A model generated the notes under the pieces. That model was not told the DNA's origin. It worked only from the letters and a program-made list of their open reading frames with translations, and did not search any database. Made by a program: the position numbers and the translations under genes. From Sphingomonas zeae (GTDB lineage: Bacteria; Pseudomonadota; Alphaproteobacteria; Sphingomonadales; Sphingomonadaceae), in assembly GCF_014197135.1 (NCBI RefSeq), contig NZ_JACIFA010000008.1:105149-169148 (forward strand): a DNA stretch of 64,000 nt, written 5' to 3'. Of the stretch, positions 8,655 to 16,735 are shown in pieces (positions within the stretch are counted from its first letter, which is position 1; the number at the start of each line of letters is the position of its first letter).

Positions 8655-9241
8655 TCCTGGCGCTGTCCCAGCTCGCCTGCGCGCGGGGCGGGCGACTGCT
8701 CTTCACGCATTTGTCGCTGACCCTGGCCGCAGGCGAAGCGGCGGTCGTCACCGGCCCCAACGGCATCGGTAAGTCGAGCCTGTTGCGGCTGGCCGCCGGG
8801 TTGATCGCGCCGTTCGAGGGGGGAGTGACGCGTTCGGCACGCATGGCGCTGATGACCGAGGATCTTGCGCTCGACACCGAAAGGCGGCTGGGCGAGGCGC
8901 TTCTGTTCTGGGCGCGCCTCGATGGTCTAGCCGCGGCGGGCGAGCGGGTGGCGCGGGCGCTGGACACGGTGGGCCTGGCGAGACTGGCCGATGTGCCGGT
9001 GCGGCTGCTCTCGACCGGGCAGCGCCGCCGTGCCGGCCTGGCGCGGGTGCTGGCGGCAGAGGCTCCGCTGTGGCTGCTCGACGAGCCGGGTAACGGGCTG
9101 GACGGCGAGGGCATTGCGATGCTCGAACAGGCGATCGCGCGGCACCGCGAGATGGGCGGCGCGGTGCTGCTGACCACGCATCAGCCGCTGGCCGTTCCGG
9201 GGGCGGTGATCCTGCCGCTGGCCGAGCGGGTCCCGGTATGA
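8651..9241 (+). CDS. ccmA: Heme exporter ATP-binding protein CcmA
   Basis: 196-residue ABC ATPase: Walker A GPNGIGKS (35-42), signature LSTGQRRR, Walker B LWLLDEP followed by GNGLD, and a switch histidine in LLTTHQPL. With CcmB it forms the ABC transporter that drives release of holo-CcmE in cytochrome c maturation (System I). It starts at GTG overlapping the preceding stop (GTGA) and ends overlapping the ccmB ATG (ATGA), so the three genes are tightly coupled. Short length and compact form are typical of CcmA. Confidence 0.9.
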   Translation: MILALSQLACARGGRLLFTHLSLTLAAGEAAVVTGPNGIGKSSLLRLAAGLIAPFEGGVTRSARMALMTEDLALDTERRLGEALLFWARLDGLAAAGERVARALDTVGLARLADVPVRLLSTGQRRRAGLARVLAAEAPLWLLDEPGNGLDGEGIAMLEQAIARHREMGGAVLLTTHQPLAVPGAVILPLAERVPV

Positions 9242-9876
9242 AGGCAGCACTGACTCTGATCGCGCGCGACGTACGGCGCGGCTATGCCGGGGGCGGGGCG
9301 GGACTGGTCTGCGGCTTTTTCCTGCTGGCGGTGGTGCTGTTTCCCTTTGCCATCGGCCCCGACCGGGCGGTGCTGGCGCGGATCGGCGCGGGCGCGATCT
9401 GGGTCGCGGCGCTGCTGGCCGCGCTGTTGCCGGTCGAGCGGTTGGTCGCGCCCGATTGCGAGTCGGGCTGGTTCGATCAGATTTGCGTCCACGGCCTGTC
9501 GCTGCCGCTGGTCATGGCGTTGCGGATCGCGGGCCATTGGCTGGCCTTTGCGCCGCCGCTGATGCTGGCGGCGCTGGTGGCGGGCGCGCTGTTCGGGCTC
9601 GATGGCCTGGGCATGGCGCGGGTCGAGGCGGGGCTGTTGCTCGGCACGCCAGGGCTTGCGGCGCTGGCGGTGGCGACCGGCGCACTGACCGCGGGCCTGC
9701 GCACGGCGGGAGGGCTGGCCGGACTGCTGCTGCTCCCGCTCGCGCTGCCGCTGCTGATCTTCGGCGCGGGGAGCGGTGACATGGGCGCGCTCAAGCTGCT
9801 CGCGGCGGTATCGCTGATGCTGGTCGCAGGCGCGCCCTGGATCGCCGCGGCGGCGATCCGATCGGTGCGCGACTGA
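9238..9876 (+). CDS. ccmB: Heme exporter protein CcmB
   Basis: 212-residue integral membrane protein with about six hydrophobic helices. It has the CcmB-type N-terminus (LIARDVRRGYAGGG, then VLFPFAIGPD) and the family stretch ESGWFDQICVHGLSLPLVMA. It is the permease partner of CcmA in cytochrome c maturation. The start overlaps the ccmA stop by four bases. CcmC, which commonly follows, is absent here; the next gene is a methyltransferase. Confidence 0.9.
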   Translation: MKAALTLIARDVRRGYAGGGAGLVCGFFLLAVVLFPFAIGPDRAVLARIGAGAIWVAALLAALLPVERLVAPDCESGWFDQICVHGLSLPLVMALRIAGHWLAFAPPLMLAALVAGALFGLDGLGMARVEAGLLLGTPGLAALAVATGALTAGLRTAGGLAGLLLLPLALPLLIFGAGSGDMGALKLLAAVSLMLVAGAPWIAAAAIRSVRD

Positions 9877-9880
9877 CGCC

Positions 9881-10642
9881 ATGATCGAAGACGGGGCCAT
9901 TCCGGCGGCGCGGATCGCGCGCGCCTTTGACGCGGCGGCGGCCTATGACGCCCATGCCGTGATCCAGCGGCAGGTCGCCGACTGGCTGGCCGAGCGGATC
10001 ATGACGGTCGCGTCGTCTGCCCCACGCGTGCTGGAAGTGGGATGCGGCACCGGCTTCCTGACCGGCGCGGTGCTGCCCCGACTGGCGGGCGCCGACTGGC
10101 TGATGACCGATATCGCGCCCGCCATGCTGGAGCGCGGACTGGCCAAGTATCCGGGCGTGCGCGGGAGGGTGATGGACGGCGAATATCCCGATCTGCCCGG
10201 CGAAGCGCCGTTCGACCTGATCGTCAGCAGCCTGGCGGTGCAGTGGTTCGCCGATCTGGAGGCGGGTTTGCGGCGGCTGGCGGACCTGCTCGCGCCGGGC
10301 GGGCGGATGTTGGTGACGACATTGGTCGAAGGGACCTTCGCGGCGTGGCATGAAGCGCACCGGGCGGAAGGGTACGCGGCGGGCAGCCCGGTCTATCCGC
10401 CGGTCGATTCGCTGAAGCGGATGGGCTGGCGGGTCGAAACGCGGCGGTTCGAGCAGCGCCACGAATCGGCGGCGGACTTCCTGCGCGCGCTGCGGGCGAT
10501 CGGGGCGGGGACGCCGCGTGACGGTCATCGCCCGATTCCGCCGGGCGCGATGCGAAGGATCGCGCGGCGATTCGAGGCGGGAGGCGCGGTGGCGACCTAT
10601 GAGGTCGCGTTGATCGAAATCCCCCGCCCCCGCTCAGGCTGA
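9881..10642 (+). CDS. Class I SAM-dependent methyltransferase, BioC-like
   Basis: 253-residue methyltransferase. Motif I is VLEVGCGTGFLTG (near residue 50), with an acidic post-I residue in MTDIAPAMLERG, motif II in FDLIVSSLAVQWF and the loop LAPGGRML. The N-terminal ARIARAFDAAAAYDAHA and the VQWF motif resemble BioC, the malonyl-ACP O-methyltransferase that primes biotin synthesis. No other bio genes are adjacent, so a different small acid or acyl substrate cannot be excluded. It follows ccmB by four bases, so it is probably co-transcribed, and it is convergent with the rRNA-type methyltransferase. Confidence 0.75.
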   Translation: MIEDGAIPAARIARAFDAAAAYDAHAVIQRQVADWLAERIMTVASSAPRVLEVGCGTGFLTGAVLPRLAGADWLMTDIAPAMLERGLAKYPGVRGRVMDGEYPDLPGEAPFDLIVSSLAVQWFADLEAGLRRLADLLAPGGRMLVTTLVEGTFAAWHEAHRAEGYAAGSPVYPPVDSLKRMGWRVETRRFEQRHESAADFLRALRAIGAGTPRDGHRPIPPGAMRRIARRFEAGGAVATYEVALIEIPRPRSG

Positions 10643-10656
10643 ACGGGCGTTGGTCG

Positions 10657-11526
10657 TTACCGGCTCCACCGCGCCCAGATGGCGGTGGGCAGGGTGATGC
10701 CCCGCGCTTCCTCGCGCACGCCCAGTTCGCCGCATTCCACCTTGCCGGGCAGGTCGGCCATCACCTGGCGCATCATCTCGCCGATCGCCAGCGCCGACAT
10801 GCGTACCGCATAGACCGTGAGGAACAGGAAGCGCGAATCGGCATCGAGCAGCTGGCGGCAATTGGCGATCAGGCCGGGCAGGTCTTCCTCCAGCCGCCAC
10901 ACCTCGCCCTCCGGCCCGCGACCATATTTGGGCGGATCGAGCAGGATGCCGTCATAGCGCCGCCCGCGCCGCACCTCGCGCGCGACGAACTTGGCGGCGT
11001 CGTCGATGATCCAGCGCACGGGCGCATCCCCCAGGCCCGACAGCATCGCGTTGCTCCGCGCCGCCTCGACCGATTTCTTGGAGGCGTCGACATGGACCAT
11101 CTTCGCCCCCGCGCTTGCCATCGCCAGCGTGCCGACGCCGGTATAGCCGAACAGGTTCATGCACTCGGGCTCGGTCATCCCGTCGACCTGCTCGCGCATC
11201 CAGCTCCACACCGGTGCCATGTCGGGGAAGAAGCCCAGATGGCGGAAAGGCGTGTTCTGCGCGGTGAAGCGCACCTCGTTCCACTTGAGCGGCCAGCCGT
11301 CGCGCGGCACCGGCTCGTTGAAGTTCCAGCGGCCGCCGCCATCCTCGTCCGATCCGGGCAAGAACTCGGCCGCCGCGCGCCAGTCTTGCGTGGCGGGCGC
11401 CCACATTGCCTGCGGCTCGGGGCGGATGAAGCGGAACCGGCCATAGCGTTCCAGTTTGCGGCCATGGCCGGAGTCGACCAGCCCGTAATCCGCCCAAGGC
11501 TCGCCGATCATCGTTTCGAGTTTCAT
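10657..11526 (-). CDS. SAM-dependent RNA methyltransferase (RlmI/RlmK-type)
   Basis: 289-residue protein with a C-terminal Rossmann methyltransferase domain: motif I MNLFGYTGVGTLAMA, acidic HVDASKKSVE, and the catalytic-type motif LLDPPKYGRG. The DPPK motif and overall arrangement match the COG1092 group of 23S rRNA cytosine methyltransferases. The usual N-terminal PUA domain is missing or very divergent, so the target base cannot be stated. It lies nine bases after thrC on the same strand and probably ends the long transcript that starts at ctaB. Confidence 0.8.
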   Translation of the reverse strand: MKLETMIGEPWADYGLVDSGHGRKLERYGRFRFIRPEPQAMWAPATQDWRAAAEFLPGSDEDGGGRWNFNEPVPRDGWPLKWNEVRFTAQNTPFRHLGFFPDMAPVWSWMREQVDGMTEPECMNLFGYTGVGTLAMASAGAKMVHVDASKKSVEAARSNAMLSGLGDAPVRWIIDDAAKFVAREVRRGRRYDGILLDPPKYGRGPEGEVWRLEEDLPGLIANCRQLLDADSRFLFLTVYAVRMSALAIGEMMRQVMADLPGKVECGELGVREEARGITLPTAIWARWSR

Positions 11527-11535
11527 GGACGCGCG

Positions 11536-12924
11536 TTAGCGCAAACCATGCCCGTCGATAAAGGCCGTCACCGCCTCAAAGGTGGCGGGCAGGGTGGTGT
11601 AGCGTTCTTCGCGTTCGAACAGGTCGCCGACGCGGCGGGGCAGCGCGGGGCGGCTGCCCGTCGCGCGCTCGACCGCATCGGTGAACTTGGCCGGGTGCGC
11701 CGTGGCCAGCGTCACCACCGGCACGTCGAGCCCGCTTTTGCGGGCGGCGGACAGCGCGATGCCGCTATGCGGGTCGAGAATCTGCCCCGCTTCGTCCGCC
11801 GCCCAGCGCATCGCGCGGCTCATGTCATCGGCATCGACTCGCGCGCTGGTGAAGAGCGGGGCAATGGCCTGGCGCTGCGCATTGGTCAGCCGCATCGCGC
11901 CGGTGCCCTCAAAGCCCTTCATCTGCGCGGCCAGCGCTGCGCCGTCGCGGCCGTTCGCGTCGAACAACAGCCGCTCGAAGTTCGAGCTGACCTGGATGTC
12001 CATCGACGGCGTTGCGGTCGCCTGTACCTGTCCCTTGGAATAGTCGCCCGACGACAGTGCGCGGTGAAGGATGTCGTTGACGTTGGTCGCGACGATCAGC
12101 CGCTCGATGGGCAAGCCCATGCGCGCGGCGACATAGCCTGCGAACACGTCGCCGAAATTGCCCGTCGGCACCGAGAAGGCGATGCGCTGGCCCGGCGCGC
12201 CCAGCCGGACGGCGGCGTAGAAATAATAGACGATCTGCGCCATCAACCGCGCCCAGTTGATCGAGTTGACCGCCGACAGCGTATGGCGGTCGGCAAAGGC
12301 GCGGTCGTTGAACATCGCCTTCACCAAGGCCTGCGCGTCGTCGAAATTGCCCTCGATGGCGATGTTATGGACGTTGGGCGCGAGCACCGTGGTCATCTGG
12401 CGGCGCTGGATTTCGGTCACGCGGCCTGCCGGGTGCAGCATGAAGATGTCGATATTGGCGCGCCCGGCGACCGCGTCGATCGCCGCCGAGCCGGTGTCGC
12501 CGCTGGTCGCACCGACGATGGTGAGGCGAGTGTCGGTCCCGCGCAGGAACCGCTCGAACAACAGGCCCAGCATCTGGAGCGCGACGTCCTTGAACGCCAG
12601 TGTCGGGCCGTGGAACAGCTCCAGCAGCCACTGGTCATGGTCGAGCTGGACGAGCGGCGTGACGGCGGCGTGCGAGAAACGGCCATAGGCGGTGTCGCAC
12701 AGCGCTTGCAATTCTTCGGCGCTCAGGCTGTCGCCGACGAACGGCGCCATGATTCGCGCGGCCGTCTGCGCATAGGACAGGCCCGCCAGCCCCTCGATCT
12801 CCTCGAAGGTCAGGGTCGGCCAGGTCTCGGGCACGTAAAGCCCGCCATCGCTGGCGAGACCGGCCAGGGTCGCGCCCCGGAAATCGAGGATAGGGGCGGA
12901 GCCACGGGTACTGAGATAGCGCAT
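11536..12924 (-). CDS. thrC: Threonine synthase
   Basis: 462-residue PLP enzyme converting O-phospho-L-homoserine to threonine. The PLP lysine is K112 in HGPTLAFKDVALQMLG. Also present are the N-terminal MRYLSTRG, GATSGDTGSAA for phosphate binding and VPTGNFGDVFAGY, so it is the longer (fungal/gammaproteobacterial) type of threonine synthase. ATG at 12924. It sits 13 bases after the SURF1 gene in the oxidase assembly operon, a link seen in other sphingomonads from memory. No threonine attenuator was seen. Confidence 0.95.
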   Translation of the reverse strand: MRYLSTRGSAPILDFRGATLAGLASDGGLYVPETWPTLTFEEIEGLAGLSYAQTAARIMAPFVGDSLSAEELQALCDTAYGRFSHAAVTPLVQLDHDQWLLELFHGPTLAFKDVALQMLGLLFERFLRGTDTRLTIVGATSGDTGSAAIDAVAGRANIDIFMLHPAGRVTEIQRRQMTTVLAPNVHNIAIEGNFDDAQALVKAMFNDRAFADRHTLSAVNSINWARLMAQIVYYFYAAVRLGAPGQRIAFSVPTGNFGDVFAGYVAARMGLPIERLIVATNVNDILHRALSSGDYSKGQVQATATPSMDIQVSSNFERLLFDANGRDGAALAAQMKGFEGTGAMRLTNAQRQAIAPLFTSARVDADDMSRAMRWAADEAGQILDPHSGIALSAARKSGLDVPVVTLATAHPAKFTDAVERATGSRPALPRRVGDLFEREERYTTLPATFEAVTAFIDGHGLR

Positions 12925-12937
12925 GATGCGCTGCCGC

Positions 12938-13618
12938 TTAACGGGGTGCGTTGCGCATCACAACCATTCGATTGCGTCGAGCGACCGCCAAAACATAGAT
13001 AATTGCGGCAATGGCGGCGAACAGGAACCATTGCACCGCATAGGCCAGGTGGTTGTTGGGGACGCCGCTGATGTCCGGTTTGGGGTTGGCCTGAAGGCCG
13101 GGGGCAGGCGTGTCGGCGACCAGCAGCATCGCCTGCGGGCGGTTATCGAAGGCCGATTGGATCAGCGATCGGCTGTCGGGGGCGTGGGAGACATAGCCGG
13201 TCACCCGACCGCCCCGCCAATCGTTTTCGGCGCGGGGATCATGGGTGGTGCCCAGCTGGACCTGCAGCGCGCCTTTCTGAACTGGTTGGCCGCTCATCTG
13301 ATTATCGAGGAAGGAGCGCAGCGTGGTGACGTCCGACGGCACCGAACAGGTCGCGATCAGCCGGAACCCCGCCGCCCCGGCCCCGGCGCGGCGGATGGTG
13401 ATCGGCGGACGGCAATCCGCGACCGTGCGGCGGAAGAGCAGGCTGTCGTCGGGGAATAGCGGAAAGGCGATGACCGGCCGCGCCGGATTGGCGGCGAGCT
13501 GGGCGAGATAGGCCTCCTTTTGCGGCAACCGGTCGAGCAACTGCCACAGCCCCAGCGCGATCATTGCCGCAACCGCGAGCCCGACGATCAGCGTCGGCAG
13601 GATGGGCAGGCGCTTCAC
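12938..13618 (-). CDS. SURF1 family cytochrome oxidase biogenesis protein
   Basis: 226-residue membrane protein with the SURF1 layout: an N-terminal helix (about 7-27), a periplasmic domain and a C-terminal helix (about 197-217). Characteristic pieces are GLWQLLDRLPQKEAYLAQL after the first helix and NNHLAYAVQWFLFAAIAAII at the second. It assists heme a insertion or stability in aa3 oxidase. The start ATG overlaps the DUF983 stop by four bases. Its position after ctaE and DUF983 fits the operon. Confidence 0.88.
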   Translation of the reverse strand: MKRLPILPTLIVGLAVAAMIALGLWQLLDRLPQKEAYLAQLAANPARPVIAFPLFPDDSLLFRRTVADCRPPITIRRAGAGAAGFRLIATCSVPSDVTTLRSFLDNQMSGQPVQKGALQVQLGTTHDPRAENDWRGGRVTGYVSHAPDSRSLIQSAFDNRPQAMLLVADTPAPGLQANPKPDISGVPNNHLAYAVQWFLFAAIAAIIYVLAVARRNRMVVMRNAPR

Positions 13619-14016
13619 GCGTCGTCGTCGGGACGCACAACGGCGCCCTCGCGTGCCTCGTTGCGATATTCGGCGGCCATCAGCGCACCCTTGGCGATAC
13701 GCAAGCTATAGACTACGCCAATCGCGGTCAGCGGCAGCCAGATCGCCATTTGCAGCCAGAGCGGCGGATGCAGCTTCAGCTCGACCATGATCGCCGCGAT
13801 GGTGATGATGGTGCCCAGGATCAGCGTCAGGAACGCCGCCGGGCCATCCCCGACATTGAACCGGGTGAAGTCCAGCCCGCACGCGGCGCAACGGTCGGCA
13901 AAGGTCACGACCTGGGTCGAGAATAGCGGCCCGGCAAACAAATGGGGCTGGCCGCAACGCGGACACAGCCCCTGGAACGCGGCCTGCGCGATGGTGGGAG
14001 GTGTCGGCTCAGCCAC
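13615..14016 (-). CDS. DUF983 family protein
   Basis: 133-residue protein from GTG at 14016 (AEPTPPTIAQAAFQGLCPRCG). This start overlaps the ctaE stop and gives the typical short N-terminus; an in-frame ATG at 14049 lies inside ctaE. Two CxxC pairs (CPRC and CAAC) could bind zinc or another metal, followed by two membrane helices (about 55-75 and 80-105). DUF983 genes recur in alphaproteobacterial oxidase operons, suggesting a role in oxidase assembly, but the function is unknown. Confidence 0.85.
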   Translation of the reverse strand: MAEPTPPTIAQAAFQGLCPRCGQPHLFAGPLFSTQVVTFADRCAACGLDFTRFNVGDGPAAFLTLILGTIITIAAIMVELKLHPPLWLQMAIWLPLTAIGVVYSLRIAKGALMAAEYRNEAREGAVVRPDDDA

Positions 14017-14920
14017 TATGAACCGGCGCGCCCCAGCCACCCCAGACATAGATGGTGACGAACAGGAACAGCCACACCACGTCGACGAAATGCCAGTACC
14101 AGGCCGCCGCCTCGAACCCGAAATGCTGGCGAGGCGTGAAGTCGCCGCGATAGGCGCGGATCAGGCAGACGATCAGGAAGATGGTGCCGACGATGACGTG
14201 GAAGCCGTGGAACCCGGTCGCCATGAAGAAGGCGGCGCCATAATTGATCCCCTTAAAGGGGAAGGGCGCATGGATATATTCATAGGCCTGGATCGAGCTG
14301 AAGATCAGGCCCAGCACGACGGTCAGCCACAGGCCTTTCAGCACGCCGTCGCGGTCGCCGACGCCCAGCGCGCCCCACAAGCCCTTCTTCTCGCCACCGC
14401 GCTGGTTGTGGATCAGCGCATGGTGCGCCCAGGTGACGGTGGTGCCGCTGGTCAGCAGGATCAGCGTGTTGAGCAAGGGCAGCTTGAAGGCGTCGATCAC
14501 CTCCAGCCCCTTGGGCGGCCAGGTCGCCGCGATGGCCGCGGCGCCCTCGGTCGCGCGTTCGACCTGTCCGTCGACAAAGCTCATCGCGGTCGGGAAGAGG
14601 GCAAAGTCGAAAAACGCCCAGAACCAGCCGACGAAGAACATCACTTCGGAGGCGATGAACAGGATCATGCCGTAGCGGAAATGAAGCTGAACGACCGGCG
14701 TGTGATCGCCATGATGCGCCTCGCGCACCACATCGGCCCACCAGCTGCCCATGCAGAACAACACCGCCGCGAGGCCTGCCAGAAACGCCCAGCCGCCGCC
14801 CGTCACGCTATGCATCCACATGATCGCGCCGGATGCCATCAGCAACGCCGACATCGAACTGGCCAGCGGCCAGGGGCTCGGCGGCAGGATGTGATAATCG
14901 TGGTTCTTCGCGCCAGCCAT
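14009..14920 (-). CDS. ctaE: Cytochrome c oxidase subunit III
   Basis: 303-residue membrane protein with seven hydrophobic helices. Subunit III signatures are DYHILPPSPWP near the N-terminus, SEVMFFVGWFWAFF, and the C-terminal HFGFEAAAWYWHFVDVVWLF. It is part of the aa3 terminal oxidase core, stabilising subunit I and its proton uptake. ATG at 14920. It follows ctaG by 36 bases and overlaps DUF983. Confidence 0.95.
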   Translation of the reverse strand: MAGAKNHDYHILPPSPWPLASSMSALLMASGAIMWMHSVTGGGWAFLAGLAAVLFCMGSWWADVVREAHHGDHTPVVQLHFRYGMILFIASEVMFFVGWFWAFFDFALFPTAMSFVDGQVERATEGAAAIAATWPPKGLEVIDAFKLPLLNTLILLTSGTTVTWAHHALIHNQRGGEKKGLWGALGVGDRDGVLKGLWLTVVLGLIFSSIQAYEYIHAPFPFKGINYGAAFFMATGFHGFHVIVGTIFLIVCLIRAYRGDFTPRQHFGFEAAAWYWHFVDVVWLFLFVTIYVWGGWGAPVHSG

Positions 14921-14956
14921 GATCCCGTCCCTATATTTTGCTATTTTGAGGACAGG

Positions 14957-15496
14957 CTAACCCGCTTTCTTCGCCGAATCCACCGGGTAAAATGTGTAGG
15001 ACAGGGTGATGGTTTCGATGTCCTTGGCGTCGGGGTCGTTCAGAATCTTGGGATCGATGAAGAAGATGACCGGCATCCGCGCCGTCTCACCGGGTTTGAG
15101 CGTCTGCTGGGTGAAGCAGAAGCACTGGATCTTGGTGAAATAGCGCCCCGCCTGATCGGGGGTGACGTTGAAGGTCGCGGTGCCCGTGACCGGCACCTTG
15201 GCGTTGTTGGTCGCGGTGAAGAACACCATGTCACGCGCGCCGATATCGACGGTTTCGTGCGGGTTCTCCGGCTTGAAGGTCCAGGCGAGGCGCGAGGAGA
15301 CATTGGCGTCGAAATTGACGGTGATCTGGCGATGGACGCTGCCCGGTGCCTGGGTGCCGCGCTGGGTCGTGCCCTGATAGCCCGTCACCTGGCAGAACAT
15401 GCGGTAGAGCGGCACGCTGGCAAAGGCGAGGCCGGTCATGAACACCACGCCCAGAATCGCGAACACCACCGTCCGGGTCTGGCGCGTCAGCCGCAT
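14957..15496 (-). CDS. ctaG: Cytochrome c oxidase assembly protein CtaG (Cox11 family)
   Basis: 179-residue copper chaperone: one N-terminal membrane anchor (about 9-28), then a periplasmic domain with the copper-binding CFCF motif (C125, C127) and C35 in MFCQVTGY. It delivers copper to the CuB site of subunit I. ATG at 15496 overlaps the stop codon of the 44-residue gene by one base (TGATG), so the two are translationally coupled. Confidence 0.95.
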   Translation of the reverse strand: MRLTRQTRTVVFAILGVVFMTGLAFASVPLYRMFCQVTGYQGTTQRGTQAPGSVHRQITVNFDANVSSRLAWTFKPENPHETVDIGARDMVFFTATNNAKVPVTGTATFNVTPDQAGRYFTKIQCFCFTQQTLKPGETARMPVIFFIDPKILNDPDAKDIETITLSYTFYPVDSAKKAG

Positions 15497-15630
15497 CAGT
15501 GCATCCCCGACCGGATCTTGGACAGGGTGATGAAGAAGATCAGCACCACCAGAAAGCCCAGCAGCAGCGCCATCGCGGTGGCGCGGGCGCGCTGCTTGGC
15601 GCGTATCCGATTCGAATCGTCAGGCGTCAT
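15496..15630 (-). CDS. 44-residue single-helix membrane protein in the oxidase operon
   Basis: Too short for common ORF cut-offs. The reading [20 protein letters not shown] gives a basic, soluble N-terminus, followed by one strong helix ([15 protein letters not shown], residues 21-35) and the tail [11 protein letters not shown] at 15630 lies in the overlap with the ctaB stop (ATGA), and its stop overlaps ctaG's ATG, so it fits the operon exactly on both sides. Positive residues before the helix predict the N-terminus in the cytoplasm. It probably matches the small unnamed proteins found between ctaB and ctaG in related genomes. A role as an assembly factor or small oxidase subunit is inference. 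Confidence 0.75.
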   Translation of the reverse strand: MTPDDSNRIRAKQRARATAMALLLGFLVVLIFFITLSKIRSGMH

Positions 15631-16526
15631 GCCCAACGATCCACCACCAGCGCGCCAAAGAGAAGGAAAAGATAGAGAATCGAATATTTGAACAGCCGCT
15701 TTTCCGGCTTCATCGCGTCATCGGGCTGGGTATGGCGGAGGGCGACGATCGCGGCATAGGCAGCGAACAGCGCGGTCCCGGCCGTGGCGACGATGCCGTA
15801 GATCGATCCTGCCAGCCCCAGTGGCCAGGGCGCGACGGCGGCGATGGCCATCGGAATGGTGTAGAGCCCGATCTGCGCGCGCGTCACCCGCTCACCCGCG
15901 ACCACGGGCAGCATCGGCACGCCCGCATTGGCGTAATCGGTCTTCACGAACAGCGCGAGTGCCCAGAAATGCGGCGGCGTCCACAGAAAGACCAGGCTGA
16001 ACAGCAGGAAGGGAAGGAGCGCGATCTCGCCGGTCGCGGCCGCCCAGCCGATCAGCGGCGGAAACGCCCCCGCCGCGCCGCCGATGACGATATTCTGCGG
16101 CGTCCGGCGTTTCAGCCAGACGGTGTAGACAAGGACGTAGAACAGGATCGAGACGGTCAGGATCGCAGCGGCGACATAATTGACCGCCAGCCCCATCAGA
16201 ATGACCGAGAAACAGGCGAGCCCGACGCCGAAATGCAGCGCCGATTCGCGGCTCATGCGTCCGGCGGGCAGCGGTCGCTTGGCGGTCCGGCGCATCAGCG
16301 CGTCCAGATCCGCCTCATACCATTGGTTAAGTGCCCCCGCCGCGCCCGCGCCCAGCGCGATGCACAGGATCGCGGTGAAGCCGATGACCGGATCGACCCC
16401 CACGGGCGCCGCCAGCATCCCGCACAGGCCGGTGAACACCACCAGCGTCATCACCCGCGGCTTGGTGAGCGCCAGGAAGTCGCGCCAGTCGGCGGGGACG
16501 AACACGGAGGAGGGAATGCTGGACAT
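15627..16526 (-). CDS. ctaB: Protoheme IX farnesyltransferase (heme O synthase)
   Basis: 299-residue UbiA-superfamily enzyme that farnesylates heme b to heme o, the precursor of heme a. Aspartate-rich motif 1 is [20 protein letters not shown]; the second region is [20 protein letters not shown]. About nine helices. ATG at 16526 has no Shine-Dalgarno sequence, but a promoter lies a few bases upstream. It heads the transcript ctaB-44aa-ctaG-ctaE-DUF983-SURF1-thrC. Confidence 0.95.
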   Translation of the reverse strand: MSSIPSSVFVPADWRDFLALTKPRVMTLVVFTGLCGMLAAPVGVDPVIGFTAILCIALGAGAAGALNQWYEADLDALMRRTAKRPLPAGRMSRESALHFGVGLACFSVILMGLAVNYVAAAILTVSILFYVLVYTVWLKRRTPQNIVIGGAAGAFPPLIGWAAATGEIALLPFLLFSLVFLWTPPHFWALALFVKTDYANAGVPMLPVVAGERVTRAQIGLYTIPMAIAAVAPWPLGLAGSIYGIVATAGTALFAAYAAIVALRHTQPDDAMKPEKRLFKYSILYLFLLFGALVVDRWA

Positions 16527-16536
16527 GGGAGTCCGG

Positions 16537-16565
16537 CATATAGGGCTTGGCGGGGAGGGGGGCAA
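16537..16565 (-). promoter_or_regulatory. Candidate promoter of ctaB, close to the start codon
   Basis: On the minus strand, -35 TTGCCC (16560-16565) and -10 TATATG (16537-16542) are separated by 17 bases. The -10 ends ten bases before the ctaB ATG, so transcription would begin within a few bases of the start codon. No ribosome binding site is present, which fits a leaderless or nearly leaderless message. Seen by eye only. Confidence 0.55.
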
Positions 16566-16605
16566 TCGAAGCGGTTGGTGTGGCGGTACATCCTCACCGC
16601 AGGCG

Positions 16606-16713
16606 CACCCCCTCCCGCAGGCGGGAGGGGCCGGGGGGGAGGGCAAGGAGTCTCACCGAGACCAACGCTTGTGGCTTTCCCTCCCCCATCCCCTCCCGCC
16701 TGCGGAAGGGGCG
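16606..16713. repeat. Family A' palindrome with a shared centre
   Basis: Arms CCCCTCCCGCAGGCGGGAGG (left) and CCCCTCCCGCCTGCGGAAGG (right) flank GGGGGAGGGCAAGGA, TCTCACCGAGACCAACGC and GGCTTTCCCTCCCCC. It matches the element at 5039 in arms and centre. It separates the adh stop codon from the ctaB promoter. Confidence 0.8.
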
Positions 16714-16735
16714 TGCCAAGATCAAAGTGCGGGGC

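Noticed and set aside
9238..9876. ccmB as an unrelated ABC-2 permease
   Set aside because: The WFDQICVHGLSLPLVMA stretch and coupling to CcmA fit CcmB specifically.
11092..13002. 636-codon frame antisense to thrC
   Set aside because: Shadow of GC-rich coding DNA; thrC has its PLP lysine and full-length match.
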